From assembly GCA_934168245.1 (NCBI GenBank), contig CAKPMY010000011.1, forward strand, positions 1 to 49,704: a DNA stretch of 49,704 nucleotides, written 5' to 3'. Origin of the DNA: an uncultured Bacilli bacterium. GTDB lineage: Bacteria > Bacillota_I > Bacilli_A > RF39 > UBA660. Positions 15,719 to 23,497 of this stretch are shown in pieces; position 1 is the stretch's first letter, and every line of letters starts with the position of its first letter. Under the pieces are notes generated by a model. The model did no database searches. It was not told where the DNA came from and saw only the letters and a list, made by a program, of their open reading frames with translations. The position numbers were made by a program, and so were the translations under genes.

Positions 15719-16282
15719 ATGCTAAATGTTTATGATTTTGATAAAACAATATATGATGGAGATTCATCAATTGATTTTTACCTGTTTTGTTTAAAAAGAA
15801 AAAAATCAATTATTTTACTATTACCAAAACAAGTATTTGCTATGATTTTATATAAATTAAAAATAAAAGATAAAGAATATTTTAAATCACAATTCTTTTC
15901 ATTTGTAAAAAAAATAGATAATATTGATAAGACTGTAGAAGTATTTTGGAAACAAAAAATAGTAAAGATAAAAACTTGGTATAAAAAACAAAGTAAAACA
16001 AGTGATGTAATTATATCTGCATCTCCTGAGTTTTTACTAAAACCATTAGAGAAAAAATTAAAAATAAAAGTTATTGCTAGTAAAGTAAGTAAGAAAACGG
16101 GCACATTCTTAGGTAAAAATTGCTATGGTGAAGAAAAAGTTCATCGCTTTAATGAAGAATTTAATAATAAAAAAATAACGGGCTTTTACTCAGATTCAAT
16201 GTCTGATTTGCCACTTATGAAAATAGCAGAACATGCTTATCTTGTAAAAAAAGAAAGTGTAGAAGAAATAAATGTAAAATAG
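15719..16282 (+). CDS. HAD-superfamily phosphatase (HAD-IB type)
   Basis: A 187-residue soluble hydrolase with all three HAD motifs. DFDKTIYDGDSS near the N-terminus supplies the nucleophile and acid Asp pair. SASPEFLLKP is motif II, and YSDSMSDLPLM near residue 165 is the metal-binding motif. The insert between motifs I and II is helical, as in SerB-like HAD-IB enzymes. Lying directly after a DPPR-synthase-like gene, it could remove the 5-phosphate from polyprenyl-phosphoryl-ribose-5-phosphate, a step done in mycobacteria by another phosphatase family. This is inference. GGAGG lies 12 bases before the ATG, slightly far but with no better start. Confidence 0.82.
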   Translation: MLNVYDFDKTIYDGDSSIDFYLFCLKRKKSIILLLPKQVFAMILYKLKIKDKEYFKSQFFSFVKKIDNIDKTVEVFWKQKIVKIKTWYKKQSKTSDVIISASPEFLLKPLEKKLKIKVIASKVSKKTGTFLGKNCYGEEKVHRFNEEFNNKKITGFYSDSMSDLPLMKIAEHAYLVKKESVEEINVK

Positions 16283-16298
16283 TAGTAGGAGAGTTAAA

Positions 16299-17351
16299 AT
16301 GAAAAAAGCAACTAGAAATAATAATATTGATTTTTTAAGAGGTTTAGCAACCATCTCTATAATTATAATTCATACTGCTTGGTGGTCTGGAGAAGGATAT
16401 CTACCAAGATGGTTTAGTAGTCTAACCTTATTAGTTGATGTTCCAGTGTTTATGTTTTTAGCCGGATTATCATTTAATTATGTTAACTCTATAATTAAAA
16501 ATATAAAAGGAATAATAGGTCAGTGGAAAAAGTGGTTATATTTTTTAGTATTTTTTACAATCATACTACTAGTCTTTTTCAAAAGTCATATAAATCTATC
16601 GGAAGTAATATCATGGCTAGCTTATACATTTAAAGAACCAAAAGAATTACCAATCGTAGCTGGTTCAATTTGGTTTATGAAAATGTATATTGCAGTATCT
16701 GTAATATGTTCAATAGTAATCTGTAGCGTCAACTACTATTTAAAGAAAGATGCCTACAAAACTTTAACTAAAATAATACTTCCATTTACTCTTATGTTAT
16801 TTTTATACGTAAGTGCCCAAAATGGTTCAATGGTACGTTTACAATATATAACATTCTATTCATTTATATATTTACTAGGATATATCTCACATGAGAAAAA
16901 GATAACCTCATCTAAAAAATTAATTATTTTAGAAACCAGTAACATTCTCATATTATTACTTACATTTTATTTCCTAAACATTGGTATAAATAGTATTCAA
17001 AATATAAAATTCCCACCAAGTGTTCCATATCTAATCTTTTCAAATCTTTCTATTATGCTAACTTGGTATTTAAAAGATAAACTAAAAATAACTGATAATA
17101 ATAAAATAAACTATATAGGTAAAAATGCTATATTTTACTATTTTGCTCAAGGAATATCATCATCATTACTATACGTAATAATTGCTCGTTTTCCACTACA
17201 TAATAGTATAATAAAGTTTATTTGTATGTTAGTAACAAACTTTGTCTTAGCAACCATTATAGCAATTTTCCTAGAAAAAAGTTATGCCTATGTTACAAGT
17301 AAATTAAAAAACAGTACAATTCTTAACAAAATAAAAAAGGAGATTGATTAA
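16299..17351 (+). CDS. Acyltransferase-3 family membrane protein
   Basis: A 350-residue polytopic protein of about ten hydrophobic segments, the full family length. The N-terminal NIDFLRGLATISIIIIH segment has the conserved Arg and His of acyltransferase-3 (OafA/NRF-like) O-acyltransferases. PVFMFLAGLSFNY and FYYFAQG-like segments follow. Such proteins move an acyl (usually acetyl) group across the membrane onto glycans. It sits 16 bases after the HAD gene and just before an SGNH hydrolase, a pairing often seen in glycan acetylation, so it probably decorates the polysaccharide made here. Confidence 0.85.
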   Translation: MKKATRNNNIDFLRGLATISIIIIHTAWWSGEGYLPRWFSSLTLLVDVPVFMFLAGLSFNYVNSIIKNIKGIIGQWKKWLYFLVFFTIILLVFFKSHINLSEVISWLAYTFKEPKELPIVAGSIWFMKMYIAVSVICSIVICSVNYYLKKDAYKTLTKIILPFTLMLFLYVSAQNGSMVRLQYITFYSFIYLLGYISHEKKITSSKKLIILETSNILILLLTFYFLNIGINSIQNIKFPPSVPYLIFSNLSIMLTWYLKDKLKITDNNKINYIGKNAIFYYFAQGISSSLLYVIIARFPLHNSIIKFICMLVTNFVLATIIAIFLEKSYAYVTSKLKNSTILNKIKKEID

Positions 17352-17353
17352 AA

Positions 17354-18091
17354 ATGATAACCGATACAACAGATAGAAACTACAAAATAATTATCAGGTT
17401 AGTTATTTTTTTAATAGTTATAACAATCATATCTCTAGGACTAATATTAATAGAAAGAATGGAACCATATACAGGTATAGAAAATCCAAAGAGTAATAAA
17501 ACAGATAAAGATAAAAAGATAGATTATAAATATGAAAATATTGTCTTTATTGGTGATTCTATTACTGACTTTTATAATGTAAATACTTTTTATCCTGACT
17601 TACCAGTTATAAATTCTGGACATAGTGGAAACTCTGTAGGCGGAGTATATGGTAATCTTGAAGATGACTTATATAAATACAATCCTACTAAAGTATTCCT
17701 ATTGATAGGAACTAATAATCTAACTGGTTCAAGTAGTGATGAAATTGTATATGGAATATTAAAAATAGCTAGAGAAATACATAAAAACAGACCAAATGCT
17801 AAACTATATATTGAGTCAATTTATCCTGTAAATAATAAAACAGATAATGATGTAGTTATAGATTGGATGGTTGGTAAAAGAGAAAATAAAAAAATAATGG
17901 AAATAAATAAAGAATTAGAAATAAATGCTAAAGCATATAACTATGAATACATTGATATGTATGATGAATTAACCGACTCTGATGGCAATCTAAACTTAGA
18001 GTACACAATAGATGGTCTACACTTGTCCCCTGAAGGTTATAAAGTCGTTACAGCTAAAAGAATGAAGTACATTGTACAACCATCAAAGTGA
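17354..18091 (+). CDS. Membrane-anchored SGNH/GDSL-family hydrolase
   Basis: A 245-residue protein with one N-terminal membrane segment (about residues 13-33) followed by an extracytoplasmic SGNH domain. Block I is IVFIGDSITDFY with the catalytic Ser, block II is NSGHSGNSVGG with Gly, block III is LLIGTNNLTG with Asn, and block V is DGLHLSPEGY with the Asp/His pair. SGNH proteins beside acyltransferase-3 genes act as glycan O-acetyltransferases or esterases. Only two bases separate it from the acyltransferase gene, and its ribosome site lies in that gene's end. It probably completes or trims O-acetylation at the cell surface. Confidence 0.85.
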   Translation: MITDTTDRNYKIIIRLVIFLIVITIISLGLILIERMEPYTGIENPKSNKTDKDKKIDYKYENIVFIGDSITDFYNVNTFYPDLPVINSGHSGNSVGGVYGNLEDDLYKYNPTKVFLLIGTNNLTGSSSDEIVYGILKIAREIHKNRPNAKLYIESIYPVNNKTDNDVVIDWMVGKRENKKIMEINKELEINAKAYNYEYIDMYDELTDSDGNLNLEYTIDGLHLSPEGYKVVTAKRMKYIVQPSK

Positions 18092-18098
18092 AAGAATA

Positions 18099-18127
18099 TT
18101 GATAAAAATGCAATACTTATGTATAAT
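18099..18127 (+). promoter_or_regulatory. Promoter of the ABC exporter genes
   Basis: TTGATA (18099-18104) and TATAAT (18122-18127) with a 17-base spacer, about 40 bases before the GTG start of the ATPase gene. Confidence 0.7.
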
Positions 18128-18165
18128 ATAGATGTTTGAAATATAACAAGAAATGAGGTAGAACT

Positions 18166-18909
18166 GTGGAAAAAGACGTAGCGATAAAAGTTACACATGT
18201 TTCAAAAGACTTCAAACTTTATTATGATAAAGCTAATACTTTAAAAGAAAAAATATTATTTTTTTCTAAGAAAAATAGAAGTAAAAATAATGTATTACAT
18301 GTTTTAAAGGACATTAATATAGAAATAAAAAAGGGTGAAAGTGTAGCGTTAATAGGAACAAATGGTTCAGGTAAATCAACATTACTAAAGTTAATGAATA
18401 GAATCATTTATCCAACAAAAGGAAAAATAACCAAAGATGGTAAATTAACATCCTTACTTGAATTAGGTGCTGGATTCCATGATGACTTTACTGGTAGAGA
18501 AAATATTTATTTCAATGCCTCTATCTTTGGGTTAACAAAAGAAGAGATAGATAAAAAACTAGATCAAATAATTGAATTTTCTGAATTAGAAGAATTTATT
18601 GATAATCCAGTTAGAACATACTCATCAGGAATGTATATGCGACTTGCTTTCTCTGTTGCTATAAACGTTGAAGCAGATATCCTATTGATTGATGAAATAC
18701 TAGCAGTTGGAGATCAACATTTCCAAGATAAATGTTTCAATAAACTAATAGAATTAAAAAATGCTGGTAAGACAATCGTTATTGTTACTCATAGTATGGA
18801 CCAAGTTAGAAGATTCTGTGATAGAGCAATTTGGCTATATGAAGGAGAAGTTCATAGAGATGGTCAAGTCAAAGAAGTACTTGAAGAGTACTTGAAAGTG
18901 TGCGGGTGA
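18166..18909 (+). CDS. Polysaccharide/teichoic acid ABC exporter, ATP-binding protein (TagH/Wzt type)
   Basis: A 247-residue ATPase of the lipid-linked glycan exporter family. Walker A is GTNGSGKST, the Q-loop region is LLELGAGFHDDFTGREN as in Wzt/TagH, the signature is YSSGM, Walker B is ILLIDEILAVGDQ, and the switch is VTHSMDQV. The protein ends after the nucleotide-binding fold and lacks the C-terminal carbohydrate-binding domain of O9a-type Wzt. Export therefore probably does not require recognition of a chain-end modification by this subunit. It begins with GTG, with a GAGG site 8 bases upstream. The permease gene follows after five bases. Confidence 0.92.
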   Translation: MEKDVAIKVTHVSKDFKLYYDKANTLKEKILFFSKKNRSKNNVLHVLKDINIEIKKGESVALIGTNGSGKSTLLKLMNRIIYPTKGKITKDGKLTSLLELGAGFHDDFTGRENIYFNASIFGLTKEEIDKKLDQIIEFSELEEFIDNPVRTYSSGMYMRLAFSVAINVEADILLIDEILAVGDQHFQDKCFNKLIELKNAGKTIVIVTHSMDQVRRFCDRAIWLYEGEVHRDGQVKEVLEEYLKVCG

Positions 18910-18914
18910 TTATA

Positions 18915-19688
18915 ATGAACGTATTTAAAGAATTATATAACTATAGAGAATTATTAAAAACAAATATTAAAAAAGAAATAAGAGGTAAATATAAAGGTTC
19001 ATGGTTAGGAGTAATTTGGACATTCTTAAATCCATTACTAATGCTAGCTGTATACTCATTTGTATTCCCATATATCTTAAGAGTAGATGTAGATAATTAT
19101 ACTATTTTTATGATAGTAGCCTTAATACCATGGAACTTCTTTACAACTGCTATCCAAACTGGTACAGGTTGTGTTGTTGCTAATGGTAACATCTTAAAGA
19201 AAGTTTATTTTCCAAGAGAAATAATTCCAATCTCAATAACAACAAGTCAATTAATAAACTTTTTAATAACAATGATAATCGTTTTTATATTTATAATATT
19301 CTCAGGAGTAGGCTTCTCAGTACACGTTCTACTATTACCATTATTAATATTAATTCAATATATCATAACTTTAGGATTTAACTTTATCTTATCAGCAATC
19401 ACAGTATTTGTAAGGGATGTAGATCACTTTGTAAGTGTTGTAATGATGTTAGCTTTCTATGCAACTCCAGTAATTTATAAAGCTGATATGTTACCAGAAA
19501 AATTTCAATGGGTACTAAAGATAAATCCTATGGCTCAGTTAATAGAAGGATATCGTTCTATATTGTATTATCATACACTTCCTGATATGATGATGATATT
19601 ATTATGGGGCTTATTATCAGTAGTAATACTAGTAATTGGCTATCTAATATTTAAAAAATTAGAAAAGTCATTTGTAGAAGAATTGTAA
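18915..19688 (+). CDS. Polysaccharide/teichoic acid ABC exporter, permease (TagG/Wzm type)
   Basis: A 257-residue ABC-2-type permease with six hydrophobic segments. The N-terminal amphipathic YRELLKTNIKKEIRGKYKGS segment, then LGVIWTFLNPLLMLAVY and the KINPMAQLIEGYR motif, are typical of Wzm/TagG permeases that move undecaprenyl-linked polysaccharides. The ATG at 18915 follows a GGGTGA site; the in-frame GTG at 18900 lies within the ATPase gene and is less likely. With the ATPase it forms the exporter of this locus, making export of a finished chain more likely than Wzx/Wzy assembly. Confidence 0.92.
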   Translation: MNVFKELYNYRELLKTNIKKEIRGKYKGSWLGVIWTFLNPLLMLAVYSFVFPYILRVDVDNYTIFMIVALIPWNFFTTAIQTGTGCVVANGNILKKVYFPREIIPISITTSQLINFLITMIIVFIFIIFSGVGFSVHVLLLPLLILIQYIITLGFNFILSAITVFVRDVDHFVSVVMMLAFYATPVIYKADMLPEKFQWVLKINPMAQLIEGYRSILYYHTLPDMMMILLWGLLSVVILVIGYLIFKKLEKSFVEEL

Positions 19689-19703
19689 AAAATTCTTTTT
19701 TTT
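19678..19703 (+). terminator. Terminator after the exporter genes
   Basis: Seven-base-pair stem (19678-19684 with 19691-19697), GTAAAA loop, then a run of T. It overlaps the stop codon of the permease gene. Confidence 0.7.
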
Positions 19704-19742
19704 TAACTTTTTTCCTAAAAATCAACAATTTAGTACAAAAAT

Positions 19743-19771
19743 TTGTATTAAATAAACTAATTTGTTATAAT
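19743..19771 (+). promoter_or_regulatory. Promoter of the pyruvyltransferase-glycosyltransferase operon
   Basis: TTGTAT (19743-19748) and TATAAT (19766-19771) with a 17-base spacer, about 31 bases before the ATG. Confidence 0.7.
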
Positions 19772-19802
19772 TAATTTATAAATAATAAAGGTTGGGCAAG
19801 GT

Positions 19803-22229
19803 ATGAATAAAGAAAAGAAAAAAATATTATTATATGGAATAGGTTCACTGCAAAATAAAGGTTGTGAAGCTATTGTTGACTCTGTCATAGAGCAAATTAA
19901 TGAAGCAGAAATTGTTTTAGCAACATTTGACTACGAAAATGATAAGAAAATAAAAAAAGAAAAAATTAAAAAATACATAAACCATCATAGACAAAATTAT
20001 GATGAGTTCACTGAGAGCGAAAAAAAGAAATTAGAAAAGTATCAAAATATGCCTTTTGATTATAATAACTACGAATTGCTTTATCAAAGAGATGTAGTTA
20101 AAGAATTAGAAAAGTCAGATCTTGCAATTCATGTAGGTGGTGATAACTGCTGTTATGGTGTTAATGAGTGGATGTATTCTATTAACACCAAAGCAAAACA
20201 ACTAGGTAAAAAAACAGTACTATTTGGTGCCTCACTATTTGATGAAATAACGGATTTAGATCTTATAATAAACTTAAAAAAATACGATTTATTGATGCTT
20301 AGAGAAAAGATTAGCTATAATGCTATAAAGAAATATATACCAGAAGAAAAACTTATGTTAATACCAGACCCTGCTTTTTCTCTAAAAAAGAAAGAAGTAA
20401 AATTAAACTCATGGTATAAAAATAGAAAGATAGTTGGTCTGAACTTAAGTCCTTTAACAATAAAGTCAGAAGAAAATTATAACGATATAAAGGAATTAAT
20501 AAATTACATTTTAAAAAACACTGACTATTCAATATGCTTAATACCCCACGTTATGGTAGAAGAAGTAAGTGACTATAAAATTCTAGATAGAATAGCAGAA
20601 GATTATAAAAATGAAAAAAGATTATATTTAGAAAGAGGCAATTACGATTGTAAAGAACTTAAATACATTATCTCTAAATGTAGTTTACTAATAGCAGCTA
20701 GAACTCATGCCTCAATTGCAGCTTATTCAACCTGTGTCCCAACCTTAGTACTTGGATATAGCGTAAAATCAAGAGGAATTGCTGAAGACATCTTTGGAAA
20801 CTACAAAGATTATGTTTTACCAATAGAAGATATAAATAAAGATACATTAATTGAAAAATTTGATTATCTAAACAAAAATCAAAATAACATTAGAAAAATT
20901 CTAAAAGAGAAGATGTTAATAATTATTAAAGAATCAGAACAACTATATGAGAATATGTGTTCAAGACTAGACACACTAGAAAAAGAAAAAATTTGTAAAG
21001 AAACAGATTGTGTATGTTGCCAAGTTTGTGCAAATGTCTGTCCTAAAAATGCTATTACAATGGTTAAAAATGAAGAGGGATTTTTATATCCAAAAATAGA
21101 TTTAAAAAAATGTATAAATTGTGGTCTATGTAGAAAAAAATGTTGTCGTAATATTGAAAACATCCCGCAAACAAAAGCTTTAGAGTGTTATGCGGCAAAG
21201 TCAAAAGAAAAAGATATTTTACAGTCAAGCTCATCTGGTGGAGTATTCTACTATTTAGCTAAAGAAATATTAACTCATCAAGGTATCGTCTATGGAGCAA
21301 CAATATCATCTTTAAAAGTTCGACATATCAGAATAAATGAAGTTACTGACATAAAAAAAATACAAGGTTCAAAATATTCTCAAAGTAATTTAAAAGATAT
21401 TTTTCCTAAAGTAAAAACAGATCTAGAAGAAAATAAAAAAGTACTATTTTCAGGAACCCCATGTCAAATACTTGCTTTAAGAACATATTTAGGTAAAGAC
21501 TATTCCAAATTATATACAGTAAGCATAATCTGTCATGGTGTAATTAATGATGATATACTTGAAAAGAGAGTAAGAGAAATAGAGAAAAACTTTGATACTG
21601 AAATAGAAGAAGTAAAATATAAAAGTAAAGTCAATGGCTGGGACGCATCAAGTATTGAATATAAGACCAAAAGAATAAATAAGGCCTATAAATTTGCAGA
21701 TGATCCAATGATGGCACTATTTGTTGACAATTACATCTTAAGAGAAAGTTGTTATAACTGTCCAGCAAAAGGTAAAAACAATGTTGCTGACATAATACTT
21801 GGTGATTATTGGGGAATATATAATGTTCATAAAGAATTCTTTGATAAAAAAGGAACATCAGCAGTAATCATAAATACAGATAAAGGTGCTAAGCTTTTTA
21901 ATAAAGTTAAAAATAAGTTCTTATTACAAGAAACAAAATATAAGTCTATAGAAGAATATAATCAAGCTTTAAAAACCTCAGCGAAAAGACCAATAGAAAG
22001 AAATATAATTTTTAGTGAAATAAATGAAAATACATTTAAATTGTTAGAACAAGCATATAATACCCAGAAATTAGAATTAGCAAATGAAAAAATCATGATG
22101 CTATCTCAAAAATTACAAAGTGCAGAACAAGAATTAACAAATATAAGTAATAGTAAAAGATATAGGTTTATAAATAAACTAGCCAATATAAAAAGTAAGT
22201 TAGATATTAGAAAAAGGAGAAAAAAATGA
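19803..22229 (+). CDS. Polysaccharide pyruvyltransferase fused to a FrhB-like [4Fe-4S] domain
   Basis: An 808-residue two-part protein. Residues 1 to about 390 are a polysaccharide pyruvyltransferase (CsaB/WcaK-like GT-B fold): YGIGSLQNKGCEAIVDS, AIHVGGDNCCYG, GLNLSPLT, ARTHASIAAYSTCVPTLVLGY. From about 395 two ferredoxin-type Cys clusters occur (CVCCQVCANVCP and CINCGLCRKKCC). Next is a FrhB N- and C-terminal region (SSSSGGVFYYLAKE, SGTPCQILALRTYL, CHGV, CYNCPAKG, ADIILGDYWG) as in F420 hydrogenase beta-subunit relatives found in glycan clusters. A coiled coil and basic tail end the protein. The two activities are usually separate genes. The redox role in glycan synthesis is not established. 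Confidence 0.87.
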   Translation: MNKEKKKILLYGIGSLQNKGCEAIVDSVIEQINEAEIVLATFDYENDKKIKKEKIKKYINHHRQNYDEFTESEKKKLEKYQNMPFDYNNYELLYQRDVVKELEKSDLAIHVGGDNCCYGVNEWMYSINTKAKQLGKKTVLFGASLFDEITDLDLIINLKKYDLLMLREKISYNAIKKYIPEEKLMLIPDPAFSLKKKEVKLNSWYKNRKIVGLNLSPLTIKSEENYNDIKELINYILKNTDYSICLIPHVMVEEVSDYKILDRIAEDYKNEKRLYLERGNYDCKELKYIISKCSLLIAARTHASIAAYSTCVPTLVLGYSVKSRGIAEDIFGNYKDYVLPIEDINKDTLIEKFDYLNKNQNNIRKILKEKMLIIIKESEQLYENMCSRLDTLEKEKICKETDCVCCQVCANVCPKNAITMVKNEEGFLYPKIDLKKCINCGLCRKKCCRNIENIPQTKALECYAAKSKEKDILQSSSSGGVFYYLAKEILTHQGIVYGATISSLKVRHIRINEVTDIKKIQGSKYSQSNLKDIFPKVKTDLEENKKVLFSGTPCQILALRTYLGKDYSKLYTVSIICHGVINDDILEKRVREIEKNFDTEIEEVKYKSKVNGWDASSIEYKTKRINKAYKFADDPMMALFVDNYILRESCYNCPAKGKNNVADIILGDYWGIYNVHKEFFDKKGTSAVIINTDKGAKLFNKVKNKFLLQETKYKSIEEYNQALKTSAKRPIERNIIFSEINENTFKLLEQAYNTQKLELANEKIMMLSQKLQSAEQELTNISNSKRYRFINKLANIKSKLDIRKRRKK

Positions 22230-23497
22230 AAAATGCACTTATTTGTTTAGAGCAATTAGGAATTGGTGGCGTTGAAACTTTTACCTTAACGCAAGTTAAT
22301 GAATTTAATAGAAGAGGAATAAAATGTTATATTCTCTCAAGAGATGGTATATTACGTGAGAAACTAAAAGGAAAGAAAAACATTGAATGGATTGAATTTG
22401 ACTTTAAGCTTCAAGATACTGCTATTGATTGGGAAGAAATATTGAAATTAGAAAGAATAATACTTTCTAAAAAGATTGATTTTATATATGTACATCAATT
22501 TCCATGCATACCATATATTCTTCCTATCGCCTTAAGAAATAATATTAGATATGTGGCTTATTTACATAATATAATTCCAGGAACTTGCGAGTGGTTTATG
22601 GCTCATTACAGAATTTTTTTAACATTATTTCCAATATATTTTCAATGTGCATCAAAAATAATTGCTATAACAAAAAATGTTAAAGAAGAACATCAATATT
22701 TATTTGAATTACCAGATTCCAAATATATGGTAGTCAGCAATAGTTTAGACTTTTCAGATTATAAGGATAAAAAAGTTAAAACAATAAATATGAAGTTTGA
22801 TAACTTACTTTGGTTTGGAAGAGTATGTGAACATAAAAGAGAATCAATATATACTGCAGTTAAAATCTTTAAGCATATAAAAGAAACACATAATAAAGAT
22901 GTCAGACTAACTATACTTGGCGATGGAGAAATACTTTCTGAAATAAAGGAAATGTTTAAAGAGGAAAATATCGAATTTATAGGAGCCGTTTCCAATGTAA
23001 AACCATATATAGAAAAAGCAGACATTTTATTAGGAGTCGATCGTTGTGCCTTAGAATCAGTAGCATCTAAAAAGCCAACAATTATATCTGGATATAAAGG
23101 AAATATGATTTTTGTTACACCTGAAAATATAAAGAAGATAGTGGAGGAAAACTTTTCGGGAATAAATGTTGATAGTAATGAGAATGAATTATTTAAATAT
23201 AGTGAACAAGAATTAGTAGAAATTGTAGAAGAAAATTACAAATATATTAAAGAAAATTTATCAATTGAAAATAGTATCTTTTTAGATATACCAGAAATGA
23301 CTAAAGATGATTTAGATCCAATTGGGATAATTGATAGTGCCAATGCTTATATAAAACAAATTAAGAAGTTAGAACAAGAAAATAAGGCATTGTATGAAGA
23401 TAATCAAAGATTATATAAAGAACTTGAACTTAATATACCTAAAAAAGTAAATAGAAAACTAGATAGAATAACAAAGAAAATAAGGAGAGAGAAATAA
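22226..23497 (+). CDS. GT4-family glycosyltransferase with C-terminal coiled coil
   Basis: A 423-residue GT-B enzyme. LEQLGIGGVETFTLTQV is the N-terminal glycine-rich motif, LWFGRVCEHKRES begins the donor half, LTILGDGE and EFIGAVSNVKPYIEKADILLG follow. The usual EGFP-type segment is replaced by CALESVASKKPTI, with the Glu retained. From about residue 370 a heptad pattern (KQIKKLEQENKALYEDNQRL) and a basic tail suggest oligomerisation or membrane association. A tail of the same kind ends the preceding fusion protein. Start and stop overlap the neighbours (ATGA and TAATG), indicating one operon. Confidence 0.85.
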   Translation: MKNALICLEQLGIGGVETFTLTQVNEFNRRGIKCYILSRDGILREKLKGKKNIEWIEFDFKLQDTAIDWEEILKLERIILSKKIDFIYVHQFPCIPYILPIALRNNIRYVAYLHNIIPGTCEWFMAHYRIFLTLFPIYFQCASKIIAITKNVKEEHQYLFELPDSKYMVVSNSLDFSDYKDKKVKTINMKFDNLLWFGRVCEHKRESIYTAVKIFKHIKETHNKDVRLTILGDGEILSEIKEMFKEENIEFIGAVSNVKPYIEKADILLGVDRCALESVASKKPTIISGYKGNMIFVTPENIKKIVEENFSGINVDSNENELFKYSEQELVEIVEENYKYIKENLSIENSIFLDIPEMTKDDLDPIGIIDSANAYIKQIKKLEQENKALYEDNQRLYKELELNIPKKVNRKLDRITKKIRREK

